In this document: one piece after another, positions 31,405-42,353 of the stretch
Position numbering within the stretch: the stretch's first letter is position 1
Layout of the letters: every line of letters starts with the position of its first letter
Assembly (NCBI RefSeq): GCF_003325955.1
Contig: NZ_CP030929.1
Location: 744,001-808,000, forward strand
Direction: 5' to 3'
Origin: Aurantimicrobium sp. MWH-Uga1
Lineage (GTDB): Bacteria; Actinomycetota; Actinomycetes; Actinomycetales; Microbacteriaceae
DNA length: 64,000 nt
Translations under genes and position numbers: made by a program
Notes under the pieces: model-generated
What the model was told of the DNA's origin: nothing
The model's database searches: none
Seen by the model: the letters and a program-made list of their open reading frames with translations, nothing else

Positions 31405-33846
31405 ATGGTCGAGCTCACAGCTGCTGAACGTTACGCACTTGCACAGGCACGCAAAAAGACACCTCTAGTCAATGAATTCCGGGAACGCAGAACTTTTGAC
31501 CTAGACCCATTCCAAATCGCTGCGGCAAACGTTCTTGAAGCGGGTAGCTCAGTACTAGTTGCTGCTCCAACTGGTGCAGGCAAAACAGTTGTTGCTGAAT
31601 TTGCTGTCTTTCTAGCAATGTCTACTGAGACTGACAAATTGTTTTACACAACGCCTATGAAAGCCTTGTCGAACCAGAAATACAACGAGTTCGTTGACGA
31701 GTGGGGCGCAAGTAACGTTGGCTTGCTCACTGGCGACACCAACATCAATCCCACTGCACGCATCATGGTGATGACCACTGAGGTCTTGAGAAATATGCTC
31801 TATGCAGACAGTGACTTACTGAGAAACCTCAAATTCGTGGTGATGGATGAAATTCACTACCTTGCGGATAGATTCCGTGGTGCCGTGTGGGAAGAAGTCA
31901 TTATCCATTTGCCTCAACATGTGCGTCTTGTTGGTTTGAGTGCAACAGTTTCAAACGCAGAGGAGTTCGGAGATTGGCTCCAAGCTGTCCGCGGCAACAC
32001 AGAAATCATTGTTTCTGAAGATCGTCCCGTGCCGTTAGACCAACATGTGTTGGTTGGAAACAAATTTATTGACCTCTTTGACACAGCTCGGTCAGGTGCA
32101 AACACTCGAGTTAACCCAGAACTTCTGAGGTTGGCTCATTCCCATCAACGAGCGCCTCATATTCGTTCAGCAGGTCGGAATTCACACCGCGGCGGAAGAA
32201 ATAAACCCAATTATGCGATGAACGCACCTCTTCAAGGCCGTATGGATCGTGCACAAATTATTGAACTACTTGCCGAGAAGAATCTCCTCCCCGCGATTTC
32301 ATTTATTTTCAGCCGAGCTGGTTGTGATCAAGCAGTCTCCCAGGTTTTGCGGTCAGGAATTCGTCTGACGACAGCAGAAGAAAGAGAAGAAATTCGAGAA
32401 ATTGTTGAACAACGATGTTCACCTATTCCTGACGAAGACTTGGGTGTATTGGGGTATTGGGACTGGATTGACGGTTTGGAGCGCGGAGTAGCGGCTCACC
32501 ATGCAGGTCTTTTGCCCGCATTCAAAGAAGTTGTTGAAGAGTTATTTCAAAAGAAATTGGTCAAAGTAGTTTTTGCAACCGAAACTCTTGCATTAGGTAT
32601 CAATATGCCTGCTAGGACTGTTGTTCTTGAAAAACTTGAGAAATTCAACGGCGAAGCACGACTTCCTCTGACCCCGGGTGAATACACACAACTGACAGGC
32701 AGGGCAGGCCGTCGGGGAATTGATGTCGAAGGTCACTCACTGATTCAGTGGTCAAATAATTTGGACCCACAAACTGTCGCAAGTTTGGCTAGTAGGAGAA
32801 CATATCCGCTGAACTCAAGCTTTCGCCCAACCTACAACATGGCCATTAACCTGATCGAACAATTTGGTCGTGCACGAACTAGGGACATTCTCGAAAGCAG
32901 CTTTGCCCAGTTTCAGGCGGACCGCGCAGTCGTTGATTTAGCAAGAAAAGTAAAGCAACAAGAAGAAACGTTAGCTGGTTACGCAGAACCAATGACCTGC
33001 CATCTGGGTGATTTTGTTGAATATGCAGCGCTTCGCCGAAAACTGACAGATATCGAAAGGCAATCTGAGTCAGGTTCTCGAGCAGCTAAAGAAAAACGAA
33101 GCGCGGAACTAAATTCCCTTCGAAAGCAATTGAAGTCTCATGCCTGCCATCATTGCCCAGATCGCGAACAGCATGCGCGCTGGGCAGAGAGATGGTGGAG
33201 ACTCAAACGGGAGACCGACAAAATTGTTCAACAGATCAACACGCGTACCGGCGCTGTTGCTCGTATTTTTGATCGAGTTTGTGATGTATTGGTTGATATT
33301 GACTATTTGATGAAAGATCCTCAGGGTAGTGAGTTCTCTCTGACGCCTAAAGGAGAGTATCTCGGAAAGATTTACGGAGAGCGTGATCTCCTGATTGCCG
33401 AGAGCATTCGTTTACAGCTATGGAATGAACTTGATGCGCCCTCATTGGCCGCAATGGCTTGTGCAATAGTTTTTGAACCACGTCGTGAAGAGGGTCTGAT
33501 CAACGAAAGGCATCTTCCTCGAGGTAAATTTCTGGATGCACTTCATGAAACTCAAAGTCTCTGGGCGGACTTGGATGAGTTAGAGAATTATCACAAGCTT
33601 CCTGGAACATCTCCGCTAGCTACAGGGCTGTGTTTAGCAATGTATAAATGGGCCAAAGGTGACCGCCTTGATAATGTCCTCTTCGATGCTGATATGCCGG
33701 CTGGTGACTTTGTTCGCTGGGCTAAACAAACCATCGATCTACTTGATCAACTTGCACAGGTTACTGACGGAGAACTCCAGAAAACTGCACGCGATTCACT
33801 CGACCAGGTTCGTCGAGGCATCGTTGCCTATTCTGCGGTGGTGTAA
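31405..33846 (+). CDS. helY: DEAD/DEAH-box RNA helicase HelY (Ski2-like)
   Basis: Ski2/Mtr4-type SF2 helicase. Walker A APTGAGKTV near residue 53, DEIH in VVMDEIHYLADRFRG, ALGINMPARTVV motif V, QLTGRAGRRG motif VI. The C-terminal part includes DSH-C-terminal-type sequence. At 813 aa it is somewhat shorter than the about 900 aa of other actinobacterial HelY, mostly in the arch/linker. Two nt after tatC; TatC-HelY linkage is standard in actinobacteria. Confidence 0.93.
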   Translation: MVELTAAERYALAQARKKTPLVNEFRERRTFDLDPFQIAAANVLEAGSSVLVAAPTGAGKTVVAEFAVFLAMSTETDKLFYTTPMKALSNQKYNEFVDEWGASNVGLLTGDTNINPTARIMVMTTEVLRNMLYADSDLLRNLKFVVMDEIHYLADRFRGAVWEEVIIHLPQHVRLVGLSATVSNAEEFGDWLQAVRGNTEIIVSEDRPVPLDQHVLVGNKFIDLFDTARSGANTRVNPELLRLAHSHQRAPHIRSAGRNSHRGGRNKPNYAMNAPLQGRMDRAQIIELLAEKNLLPAISFIFSRAGCDQAVSQVLRSGIRLTTAEEREEIREIVEQRCSPIPDEDLGVLGYWDWIDGLERGVAAHHAGLLPAFKEVVEELFQKKLVKVVFATETLALGINMPARTVVLEKLEKFNGEARLPLTPGEYTQLTGRAGRRGIDVEGHSLIQWSNNLDPQTVASLASRRTYPLNSSFRPTYNMAINLIEQFGRARTRDILESSFAQFQADRAVVDLARKVKQQEETLAGYAEPMTCHLGDFVEYAALRRKLTDIERQSESGSRAAKEKRSAELNSLRKQLKSHACHHCPDREQHARWAERWWRLKRETDKIVQQINTRTGAVARIFDRVCDVLVDIDYLMKDPQGSEFSLTPKGEYLGKIYGERDLLIAESIRLQLWNELDAPSLAAMACAIVFEPRREEGLINERHLPRGKFLDALHETQSLWADLDELENYHKLPGTSPLATGLCLAMYKWAKGDRLDNVLFDADMPAGDFVRWAKQTIDLLDQLAQVTDGELQKTARDSLDQVRRGIVAYSAVV

Positions 33847-35331
33847 ATGAAGAGACTGAATTTTTGGATATCTGTAGCACTTGCGGTCATAGCAGGTTTT
33901 GCGCTATCTGCTGCCTTCCCGGCAACTGCCTTCTGGCCGTTGGCTTTCGTCGGGGTGTTCATTTTGTACTGGAGTCTCATTGGCCGCAGTTTCTGGACTG
34001 GGTTTATTGTTGGAACAATCACAGGTGCCACATTTTGGCTCACTCTCATCAATTGGCTCACTCTCTATCTAGGCCCAGTTCCTTGGCTTGCTTTGGGAAT
34101 TCTTCAGGCTCTCTTCTTTGGCGTCGGAGCTGCTGTCTCAGGAATTGTCATTAACCGCGGCCCACAACACTGGCCATCACGTCCAGGCCGAATTGCGGTT
34201 GTCAGCATTGTTCTAGCTTCTGTGTGGACTCTTCGCGAGTCAATCACGAGTATTTGGCCCTACGGGGGGTTTTCTTGGGGTCGGATGGCTCAATCGCAAG
34301 CTGAGAGCCCTTTGTCACAAAATGTCGCGTGGGTTGGCACTGCTGGGTTAACTTTCCTCGTTGTCGTGAGCTCTGCGTTACTTTTCCAAACACTTAGAGA
34401 ACGACAAATGAAGTTGTTGTCAATTCCAGTTTTGTTTTTTGTGTCAATACTTGCTGTACCCGCATTTCCACATGAAATTTCTGGATACACCAACGTCCTT
34501 TCTGTTCAAGGCAATTCGCGCGCTGGATTATTCGACAGAGGCGCACCCGGATCAATATTGCAAGATCATGTATCCGGTACTTTGCCCTATGAAGGCCAAG
34601 ACATTGACATGATTGTGTGGCCTGAGAACGCAAGTGATCTCAACCCGCTGCAATCTGTTTTGGCGGCACAAGTCCTTACTGAGGTGTCTGCAAAGTTAGA
34701 TGCACCCATTGTTACCGGAACAATTACTGTTGATGAACAGGACAGAGTCTTTAACTCTTCCTTGGTATGGACTGATAAAGCCCTAGCTCAATACGACAAA
34801 ATCCATCCAGTTCCTTTTGCCGAATACATGCCTAACCGAGAGTTTTGGCGGCTCTTTCAACCTGATCTGGTAGACCTTGTCACCCGAGATTACAGTTTTG
34901 GAACGCGACCAAATGTTGTTGACATCAACGGTGTTCTTGCCGGTATATCTATCTGCTTCGACATTACGGATGACAATCAGGCCTATTTGATGATTGATGA
35001 TGGCGCAGAAATTATCCTTGCCCAGACAAACAATGCTGATTTTGGAAAAACATCTGAGAATCTTCAACAGCTTTCTATTGCTCGACTTCGGGCTATTGAA
35101 ACAGCTCGATCTGTTGTGAACATTTCTACAGTGGGTACATCTGCAGTAATCAGCCCTGATGGTGCAACTTTAGACAGCATTCCTGCTTACCAGCCTGCTG
35201 AAATGTTAACTACCGTCCCCTTAAGTACAACTATCACTCCTGCGATGTCATTTGGCCGTGTTATTGAATGGTCTATTGGTGCTGTCGCCATAGCCGGCGT
35301 GCTCCTCATTCTCATTCGGCGTAAGCCATAG
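33847..35331 (+). CDS. lnt: Apolipoprotein N-acyltransferase
   Basis: Third enzyme of lipoprotein maturation. The 494-aa protein has about six N-terminal membrane helices then a nitrilase-type domain: catalytic Glu in VWPENASDL, Lys in YDKIHPVPFAEY, Cys in ISICFDI, all in order. No attached polyprenol-phosphate-mannose synthase (Ppm1) domain is present, unlike in mycobacteria. It starts directly after the helY stop. Confidence 0.92.
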   Translation: MKRLNFWISVALAVIAGFALSAAFPATAFWPLAFVGVFILYWSLIGRSFWTGFIVGTITGATFWLTLINWLTLYLGPVPWLALGILQALFFGVGAAVSGIVINRGPQHWPSRPGRIAVVSIVLASVWTLRESITSIWPYGGFSWGRMAQSQAESPLSQNVAWVGTAGLTFLVVVSSALLFQTLRERQMKLLSIPVLFFVSILAVPAFPHEISGYTNVLSVQGNSRAGLFDRGAPGSILQDHVSGTLPYEGQDIDMIVWPENASDLNPLQSVLAAQVLTEVSAKLDAPIVTGTITVDEQDRVFNSSLVWTDKALAQYDKIHPVPFAEYMPNREFWRLFQPDLVDLVTRDYSFGTRPNVVDINGVLAGISICFDITDDNQAYLMIDDGAEIILAQTNNADFGKTSENLQQLSIARLRAIETARSVVNISTVGTSAVISPDGATLDSIPAYQPAEMLTTVPLSTTITPAMSFGRVIEWSIGAVAIAGVLLILIRRKP

Positions 35332-35368
35332 AATGGGCTAGCTGAGTCTGTATATAACTGGAGTGAAG

Positions 35369-38300
35369 ATGGCGAAGAACAACGACTCGTTCGTTCATCT
35401 CCACGTACATTCTGAATACTCGATGCTGGATGGCGCTGCTCGAGTGAAACCACTTATTCAGGCAGCAGTTGATGCTGGGATGCCGGCAATTGCGATCACC
35501 GACCATGGAAACATGTTCGGCGCCTATGACTTTTGGAATACCGCGACCGATGCCGGAATTAAGCCCATCATTGGTACTGAGGCATACCTCACACCGGGAA
35601 CACACCGTACGGACAAAACTCGAGTTCGTTGGAATAACGGGGGAGACGATGATGTTTCTGGAGGTGGTGCTTACACTCACATGACACTTCTTTCTGCATC
35701 GAGGGAAGGCATGCATAACCTCTTCAAGATGTCCTCTCTCGCATCGTTAGAGGGTTATTACTTCAAGCCTCGTATGGATAGAGAACTTCTCAATACCTTT
35801 GGCAAAGGTTTGATTGCGACAACAGGTTGTCCAGGTGGCGAAATACAAACTCGATTGCGTATAGGCCAATATGCCGAAGCTCGTGAAGCTGCTGCCGAGT
35901 TCCGGGACATTTTCGGTGCAGAGAATTTCTTTGTTGAAATTATGGATCATGGACTCGACATTGAACGACGAGTAGTTACCGACCTGATAAAACTCTCAAA
36001 AGACCTGGGATTGCCTCTTGTAGCAACGAATGATCTCCACTACACGCATGCTCACGATGCCGATGCGCATGCAGCGCTGTTATGTGTTCAGTCGGGTTCT
36101 ACTCTAGATGACCCCAACAGATTCAAATTCGATTCAAATGAGTTCTATCTCAAATCCGCTGCAGAAATGCGGCGACTCTTTGCCGACTACCCCGAGGCAT
36201 GCGACAACACTCTACTTATCGCTGAACGTTGCGAAACCAGTTTCGAAAAGCGTGATCTCATGCCGCGTTTTCCTGTGCCTGAGGGAGAAACTGAGGCCAG
36301 CTGGTTTGAAAAAGAAGTATCTGCCGGGTTGAAAAAAAGGTTCCCTCAGGGTGTTCCTGACGCACATCAAGCACAAGCAAAATATGAAGTAGATGTCATC
36401 ATTCAAATGGGTTTTCCCGGCTACTTCCTTGTCGTTGCGGACTTTATTGCATGGGCTCGCAAGCAAGGCATTCGTGTTGGACCAGGTCGTGGTTCGGCGG
36501 CAGGTTCACTTGCTTCCTATGCAATGGGAATTACAGAACTAGACCCGCTACATCACGGTCTCATTTTTGAGCGTTTCCTCAACCCTGAGCGTGTTTCAAT
36601 GCCGGATGTTGATGTTGACTTTGATGATCGTCGTCGTGGTGAGGTCATCAAATACGTCACCGAAAAATATGGTGATGATCGTGTTGCACAAATCGTGACC
36701 TATGGAACTATCAAGGCAAAACAAGCGCTGAAAGACTCTGCCCGTGTACTTGGTATGCCTTATTCGGTCGGTGAAAAACTGACAAAGGCAATGCCACCTT
36801 CGATTATGGGTAAAGACATCTCCCTCACAGAGATCATGGATCCCCAGTCAGCGAGATATAAAGAAGCAAATGATTTCCGCTCAGTCTTGGAGTCTGATGT
36901 TGATGCGCAAACAGTGTTCAACACTGCTCAGGGAATCGAAAATCTCAAACGCCAATGGGGTGTTCACGCTGCTGGTGTAATCATGTCGGCTGAACCGCTG
37001 ATGGATGTTATTCCCATTATGAAACGCGAGGATGATGGGGCAATCATTACCCAGTTTGACCAGCCCCCTTGTGAGTCTTTGGGGCTGCTCAAAATGGACT
37101 TCTTGGGACTTCGCAACCTCACAGTTATTCAGGATGCTTTGGTCAACATCAAGAACAACCGTGGAATTACCGTTGAGCCAGAAAAGCTTGACTTAGATGC
37201 TGACCCCGCAACTTATGAGCTGCTCTCTCGAGGGGATACTCTAGGAGTTTTCCAACTCGATGGTGGTCCCATGCGTGCACTGTTGAGACAATTGAAACCA
37301 ACAAACTTTGAAGATATCTCCGCGGTTATTGCTCTTTACCGACCAGGCCCTATGGGAATGAATTCGCATACGAACTATGCGCTTCGCAAAAATGGTCAGC
37401 AAGAAATTGAGCCAATTCATCCTGAGCTTGAAGAGCCACTTTCTGAGATTCTGGGTACAACATACGGTCTCATTGTGTACCAAGAGCAAGTGATGGCTGT
37501 TGCGCAAAAAGTGGCAGGCTTCACACTAGGGCAAGCCGATGTGTTGCGTCGCGCTATGGGTAAGAAGAAAAAATCTGAACTCGATAAGCAATTTGCTGAT
37601 TTCGAAGCAGGAATGATTTCCAACGGGTACTCGCCTAGTGCCGTCAAGATTCTCTGGGATACCCTCATGCCATTCGCTGACTACGCCTTCAATAAGGCTC
37701 ATTCAGCAGGGTATGGCGTTTTGAGTTATTGGACAGCGTATCTCAAAGCAAATTACCCGGCAGAGTACATGGCCGCTCTGTTGACGTCTGTTGGTGATTC
37801 CAAAGACAAACTTGGTATTTATCTGTCTGAATGTCGACGTATGGGTTTGAATGTCCTTGCTCCCGACGTTAACGAATCTGATGGTGTCTTTTCGGCAGTG
37901 GGATCAGATATCCGTTTCGGCATGGGTGCTATACGAAACGTTGGATTTGGCGTTGTAGAACATATCAAAGCTGCCCGTTCAGAAAAGGGAAGATTCGAAT
38001 CTTTCCACGACTTTTTGAAGAAAGTCCCACTTCCCGTAGCCAATAAAAAGACGTTGGAATCACTTATCAAAGCAGGTGCTTTTGACGCTATGGGTAATAC
38101 CCGAAGAGCACTGGTCGAAATTCATGAAGACGCGGTCGAATCAGCAGTCAGCCTGAAGCGTAACGAGGCAAACGGGCAAGTTGACCTTTTCGGCGACATG
38201 TTTGAATTTGAGCAGGATCACACTCAGGTTCCTGACCGTCCTGAATTTACAAAACGAGACAAACTCGCTTTTGAACGGGAAATGTTGGGTCTTTACGTTT

Positions 38301-38884
38301 CTGATCACCCTTTGGCTGGGCTAGAACTCCAATTGGCAAAACACGCCACTATTTCCATCAATGAGCTCACTACGAGTGATCAAACAAATGATGGAGACAT
38401 CGTTGTCTTGGCTGGCTTGGTGACTGAGGTGCAACGACGTATCGCTAAAAAGTCAGGAAACGCTTACGGAATTATCAAACTCGAAGATTTCGGGGGAGAG
38501 CTAGACATTATGCTGCTGGGCCGCACATATCAGGAGTTTGGCCCCATGCTCGAAACTGACATGGTGCTAGCAGTAAAGGGTCGAGTTAATGTTCGTGATG
38601 ATGGTGTCAATATTCAAGCTATGAGTATGTTTGTACCAGATCTTGGGTCAAACATATCCAACAATGCACCGCTAAATCTTGTGCTTCCTGAAATCAGAGC
38701 AACTTCTTCGACTGTTTCAGAACTATCTGATGTGCTTAAGAGACACCCTGGAGATTCAGAAGTGCGACTCAAGCTCACACGAGGAGATGTTGCTCGTGTT
38801 TTCGAATTGCCAACACGAGTTAACGTAAATTCTGATTTATTCGGTGAGCTCAAATCTCTTCTCGGTCCAGGTTGTCTCGGGTAG
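35369..38884 (+). CDS. dnaE: DNA polymerase III alpha subunit
   Basis: The main replicative polymerase, 1171 aa. N-terminal PHP domain (VHLHVHSEYSMLDGAARVKPL, residues about 10-210), palm with the aspartates PDVDVDFDDRRR, fingers, the HhH region, and C-terminal OB fold (about 1000-1080, VLAGLVTEVQRR). The start is ATG 35369, with GGAG 5 nt before it; GTG 35363 is an alternative. Its length and gene order (lnt, dnaE, hisD) are normal for actinobacteria. Note that the adjacent exonuclease partner is at 16.8 kb, not here. Confidence 0.96.
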   Translation: MAKNNDSFVHLHVHSEYSMLDGAARVKPLIQAAVDAGMPAIAITDHGNMFGAYDFWNTATDAGIKPIIGTEAYLTPGTHRTDKTRVRWNNGGDDDVSGGGAYTHMTLLSASREGMHNLFKMSSLASLEGYYFKPRMDRELLNTFGKGLIATTGCPGGEIQTRLRIGQYAEAREAAAEFRDIFGAENFFVEIMDHGLDIERRVVTDLIKLSKDLGLPLVATNDLHYTHAHDADAHAALLCVQSGSTLDDPNRFKFDSNEFYLKSAAEMRRLFADYPEACDNTLLIAERCETSFEKRDLMPRFPVPEGETEASWFEKEVSAGLKKRFPQGVPDAHQAQAKYEVDVIIQMGFPGYFLVVADFIAWARKQGIRVGPGRGSAAGSLASYAMGITELDPLHHGLIFERFLNPERVSMPDVDVDFDDRRRGEVIKYVTEKYGDDRVAQIVTYGTIKAKQALKDSARVLGMPYSVGEKLTKAMPPSIMGKDISLTEIMDPQSARYKEANDFRSVLESDVDAQTVFNTAQGIENLKRQWGVHAAGVIMSAEPLMDVIPIMKREDDGAIITQFDQPPCESLGLLKMDFLGLRNLTVIQDALVNIKNNRGITVEPEKLDLDADPATYELLSRGDTLGVFQLDGGPMRALLRQLKPTNFEDISAVIALYRPGPMGMNSHTNYALRKNGQQEIEPIHPELEEPLSEILGTTYGLIVYQEQVMAVAQKVAGFTLGQADVLRRAMGKKKKSELDKQFADFEAGMISNGYSPSAVKILWDTLMPFADYAFNKAHSAGYGVLSYWTAYLKANYPAEYMAALLTSVGDSKDKLGIYLSECRRMGLNVLAPDVNESDGVFSAVGSDIRFGMGAIRNVGFGVVEHIKAARSEKGRFESFHDFLKKVPLPVANKKTLESLIKAGAFDAMGNTRRALVEIHEDAVESAVSLKRNEANGQVDLFGDMFEFEQDHTQVPDRPEFTKRDKLAFEREMLGLYVSDHPLAGLELQLAKHATISINELTTSDQTNDGDIVVLAGLVTEVQRRIAKKSGNAYGIIKLEDFGGELDIMLLGRTYQEFGPMLETDMVLAVKGRVNVRDDGVNIQAMSMFVPDLGSNISNNAPLNLVLPEIRATSSTVSELSDVLKRHPGDSEVRLKLTRGDVARVFELPTRVNVNSDLFGELKSLLGPGCLG

Positions 38885-38889
38885 CGAAA

Positions 38890-38895
38890 TAGACT
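38890..38895 (+). promoter_or_regulatory. Possible -10 box for hisD
   Basis: TAGACT lies 9 nt before the ATG at 38905, in the 20-nt gap behind dnaE. Same form as the helicase promoter at 21257. Confidence 0.35.
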
Positions 38896-38904
38896 GGACT
38901 GGCA

Positions 38905-40221
38905 ATGATTCGAACTATAGACCTTCGCGGAACACGACCTAATCGAGAAGAATTACTAGCCCTCATTCCTCGTAATACTCTTGATGTTCTGGTCGCATCA
39001 AGCATCGCTTCGGAGTTAATTCATGACGTTCGCGAACGTGGTGTTCTCGCATTAGAGGAACAAGCGCTGAATTTAGATGGAGTCTCAGGACACAGTATCC
39101 GTGTCCCGCAAGAACATATTGATCAAGCCCTTTCTCAACTCAGCCCACAACTTCGCTCTTCACTTGAAGAAACAATTACTCGAGTTCGACGTGGATCTCA
39201 AGCTCAGGTTCCTGCTCAAACATCCACAAAGATTGCTCCCGGAGCGACCATCATTCAACGTTGGCAGCCAGTTGAACGTGTCGGCTTATACGTACCTGGT
39301 GGAAAGGCAGTTTATCCATCCAGCGTGATCATGAATGTTGTGCCTGCGCAGGTAGCAGGAGTGGCCTCCATCGCATTAGCCTCACCACCCCAAGCCCAAT
39401 ATGACGGAAGGGTTCATCCGACCATCTTGGCTGCTGCTGGACTCCTTGGAATTTCTGAGGTTTATGCAATGGGTGGTGCGGGAGCAGTAGGAGCTTTTGC
39501 ATTTGGTGTTTCAGATTTGGCGCTAAGTCCTGTCAACGTCGTTACCGGTCCAGGAAACATTTATGTTGCGGCAGCTAAACGACTGGTCCGGGGAACTGTT
39601 GGTATCGATTCTGAAGCTGGACCAACGGAAATATTGATCATCGCAGACTCTTCTGCCAATCCAGCTTTTGTTGCAGCTGATCTCATTTCTCAAGCAGAAC
39701 ATGATGAAATGGCTTCTGCAGTCCTTGTAACAGATTCTGACGAATTAGCTGAAGCAACATCACATGAGATTTCCCGGCAAGTGCGTTTGATCAAACATGC
39801 AAAGCGCGTGGAGAACTCACTCACTGGTACTCAATCAGCGATTGTCATTGTCGACAACCTTGATATAGCTGTTGACTTTAGTAATGCATATGGTCCAGAA
39901 CATTTAGAAATTCAAACTGCTCATTCACATCAGCTTGTTTCTTCGATCACTAATGCAGGAGCTATTTTTGTCGGTGATTTCACACCGGTAAGTCTTGGAG
40001 ATTATTCAGCGGGGTCTAATCACGTGTTACCTACAGCCGGACAGGCTCTTTTTTCATCTGGTCTCGGAGCTTATACATTTTTGAGACCTCAGCAAATCGT
40101 CGAATACACCAAGGACGCCTTGTTGACAGTAGCTGAAGGAATCAGAGCACTCTCTGATGATGAGGACTTACCAGCACACGGTGATGCTGTAGATATTCGT
40201 TTCGAACAAGAGGACAATTAG
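38905..40221 (+). CDS. hisD: Histidinol dehydrogenase
   Basis: Last step of histidine synthesis: histidinol to histidine, NAD-dependent, zinc enzyme. The 438-aa protein has [36 protein letters not shown], and the zinc/catalytic HDEMASA and GPEHLEI plus GSNHVLPT motifs. Length is typical. It is 20 nt after dnaE and 4 nt before nrdR; the remainder of the his operon is elsewhere. Confidence 0.96.
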   Translation: MIRTIDLRGTRPNREELLALIPRNTLDVLVASSIASELIHDVRERGVLALEEQALNLDGVSGHSIRVPQEHIDQALSQLSPQLRSSLEETITRVRRGSQAQVPAQTSTKIAPGATIIQRWQPVERVGLYVPGGKAVYPSSVIMNVVPAQVAGVASIALASPPQAQYDGRVHPTILAAAGLLGISEVYAMGGAGAVGAFAFGVSDLALSPVNVVTGPGNIYVAAAKRLVRGTVGIDSEAGPTEILIIADSSANPAFVAADLISQAEHDEMASAVLVTDSDELAEATSHEISRQVRLIKHAKRVENSLTGTQSAIVIVDNLDIAVDFSNAYGPEHLEIQTAHSHQLVSSITNAGAIFVGDFTPVSLGDYSAGSNHVLPTAGQALFSSGLGAYTFLRPQQIVEYTKDALLTVAEGIRALSDDEDLPAHGDAVDIRFEQEDN

Positions 40222-40225
40222 CCGA

Positions 40226-40693
40226 ATGTATTGCCCATTTTGCCGCCATTCTGATTCTCGAGTGATTGATTCTCGAACAAGCGATGATGGTCTGTCGATT
40301 AGACGTCGCAGACAGTGTCCTGAATGCAACGGCAGATTCTCCACCCTGGAAACTGCATCACTTTCAGTAATCAAACGTTCAGGTGTTGTTGAAGCTTTCT
40401 CACGGGAAAAAGTCGTTCTCGGGGTCCGTAAAGCGTGTCAAGGACGACCTGTTACAGATGCTGATTTAGCTGTCTTAGCTCAGAAAGTTGAAGAAACAAT
40501 CCGCGCTACTGGCGCTTCACAAATTGAGGCAAATGAAATTGGTTTAGCAATCTTGCCGTCTCTTCGTGAATTAGATGAAGTTGCATACCTGCGTTTTGCC
40601 AGTGTTTATCAAGCTTTTGAATCTCTAGAAGATTTTGAGGCCGCAGTTCAAACACTCCGTGCAGAACGAGCGAATGGTCCTGCCTCAGAATAA
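40226..40693 (+). CDS. nrdR: Transcriptional repressor NrdR
   Basis: Represses ribonucleotide reductase genes using an ATP/dATP-sensing cone. Zinc ribbon at C3, C6, C31, C34 (MYCPFC ... QCPEC), ATP-cone about residues 49-139 with [16 protein letters not shown]. Length 155 aa, as usual. It is 4 nt after hisD, and its stop overlaps the pyrD ATG by one base. No nrd gene or obvious NrdR box is in the window. Confidence 0.96.
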   Translation: MYCPFCRHSDSRVIDSRTSDDGLSIRRRRQCPECNGRFSTLETASLSVIKRSGVVEAFSREKVVLGVRKACQGRPVTDADLAVLAQKVEETIRATGASQIEANEIGLAILPSLRELDEVAYLRFASVYQAFESLEDFEAAVQTLRAERANGPASE

Positions 40694-41757
40694 TGACGAC
40701 GCACAACGGTAGCCACAGTTTCTACAATTTCATTTTTCATTCTTTTTTCAAACACCTCGATGCTGAAAAGGCACATCATCTTGGTGCCTTTGTCATTCGG
40801 CTGATTGGACTTCCAGGAATTCGCCACGTAAAACATGGATTTACACGTCCTGCTCCAGAACTCCATGTCCAAGCTTTAGGTCTGAATTTTGATTCGCCTT
40901 TCGGCATGGCCGCAGGTTTTGACAAGGATGTAACCATGGTTTCTGGCCTTTATGCGCTGGGTTTTGGTCACGTTGAAGTCGGTACTCTGACAGCACATGC
41001 ACAGCCAGGAAATCCGAAACCTCGTCTATTCCGCCTGATTCCTGATCGCGCACTGGTCAACCGAATGGGTTTCAACAATCGAGGTGCAGCAGCGGCTGTT
41101 TCCCGGCTCATCAAACTTCGTAAACTCAAACACCGCCCCGTCATCGGAGTAAACATCGGCAAATCCCGCATCGTGGATGTAGAGAACGCGATTGATGACT
41201 ATCTGACCAGTACACGACTTCTTGCACCCCTTGCTGACTATCTCGTAGTCAACGTCAGTTCCCCTAACACTCCAGGCTTGAGGGGTTTACAGGAACTATC
41301 CTCATTGTCGCCGTTATTGACGGCTGTGAAGGATGCCGCCGCAGATACTCCATTATTGGTGAAGATTGCTCCCGACTTGAGTACTCAAGAAATCCGTGCA
41401 ATCGCACAATTAGCCACCAAGCTCAAACTGGATGGAATCATTGCGACGAACACCACCATCAGCCGAAGTGAACTGAAAACAGCACAAGAGATAGTGGACG
41501 CAATCGGTGCAGGTGGGTTATCTGGTGCACCACTTCATCACAGATCTCTTGAGGTGCTTAAAGAACTTCGTAATGTTGTTCCTGCCGAAATGTGTTTAAT
41601 TTCGGTCGGGGGTATTGAAACTGCTCAACAAATCCAGGAACGTCTCGATGCAGGTGCAACCCTAGTTCAGGGATATACAGGATTCATCTATAACGGCCCT
41701 GCTTGGGCGTTGTCGATAAATAGAGGCTTGCGAAAGATACGCAAAGAAGAGCTTTAG
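40693..41757 (+). CDS. pyrD: Dihydroorotate dehydrogenase (quinone), class 2
   Basis: Fourth step of pyrimidine synthesis, membrane-associated, passing electrons to quinone. The 354-aa protein is class 2: N-terminal extension with DAEKAHHLGA, then GMAAGFDKDV, VNIGKS, VNVSSPNTPGLR, VKIAPDL, and the C-terminal SVGGIE and GATLVQGYTGFIYNGP. The catalytic Ser is in the SSPNTPG region. Last four bases overlap the convergent DUF3043 gene. Confidence 0.96.
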   Translation: MTTHNGSHSFYNFIFHSFFKHLDAEKAHHLGAFVIRLIGLPGIRHVKHGFTRPAPELHVQALGLNFDSPFGMAAGFDKDVTMVSGLYALGFGHVEVGTLTAHAQPGNPKPRLFRLIPDRALVNRMGFNNRGAAAAVSRLIKLRKLKHRPVIGVNIGKSRIVDVENAIDDYLTSTRLLAPLADYLVVNVSSPNTPGLRGLQELSSLSPLLTAVKDAAADTPLLVKIAPDLSTQEIRAIAQLATKLKLDGIIATNTTISRSELKTAQEIVDAIGAGGLSGAPLHHRSLEVLKELRNVVPAEMCLISVGGIETAQQIQERLDAGATLVQGYTGFIYNGPAWALSINRGLRKIRKEEL

Positions 41758-42311
41758 CTGGGGAACTGACGTCGTCCTACTTGTGGCTTGGGCAGGCGCA
41801 GGGGACGCATTTGCAAGCTTCGCATACCTGCATACCAACGAACGCCCTTGTCAATAGAGCCGAACTTTTCAGTCATTTTCTTGCGCAGGCGAATGCTCAA
41901 AATCATGACATCAGTCAACGCGATGAAAAAGAAGGTCCACAGCACTAAGAATGAACTTTCTTGGACCGGCAGGCTCGGGATGAAGGTCATGATGATAACC
42001 AAGAACATGAAAGGAACCATCAATTCGCCGACGTTGTAGCGAGCATCTACGTAGTCACGTGCATATTTCTTCTGAGGTCCGCGGTCGCGAAGTGGAAGGT
42101 ACCGTTCATCGCCAGAGGCTAATCCGATTCGAGCACGGTTACGTTCCTCGTTCATACGTGCACGTTCTAATCGACGAGCTTCTTTGCGGTCGTCAGGGAC
42201 CAAAGGGCGCTTGTTCGCTGCCTCACGCTCTTTACGGCTAGGGGTTGGGTGTCCTTTTCCTACAACTTCTTGTGAAGTAGTTTCAGGAGTCTCTTCAGAC
42301 TTTTTCGCCAC
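41754..42311 (-). CDS. DUF3043 family membrane protein
   Basis: A 185-aa actinobacterial protein starting with GTG after a GAAGGAA site. The first 65 residues are very charged (Lys/Arg/Glu), then RDYVDARYNVGELMVPFMFLVI at about 85 and two or three membrane helices (about 95-115, 120-140), and a basic tail with RPLRLPKPQVG. It matches DUF3043; function unknown. Convergent to pyrD, divergent to the M20 peptidase. Confidence 0.86.
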   Translation of the reverse strand: MAKKSEETPETTSQEVVGKGHPTPSRKEREAANKRPLVPDDRKEARRLERARMNEERNRARIGLASGDERYLPLRDRGPQKKYARDYVDARYNVGELMVPFMFLVIIMTFIPSLPVQESSFLVLWTFFFIALTDVMILSIRLRKKMTEKFGSIDKGVRWYAGMRSLQMRPLRLPKPQVGRRQFPS

Positions 42312-42340
42312 GGTATTCCTTCAATCGTTACGTTCGAACA

Positions 42341-42346
42341 TAAGAT
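42341..42346 (+). promoter_or_regulatory. Leaderless -10 box for the M20 dipeptidase gene
   Basis: TAAGAT lies 7 nt before the ATG at 42354, with no Shine-Dalgarno. Confidence 0.5.
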
Positions 42347-42353
42347 TACCGGC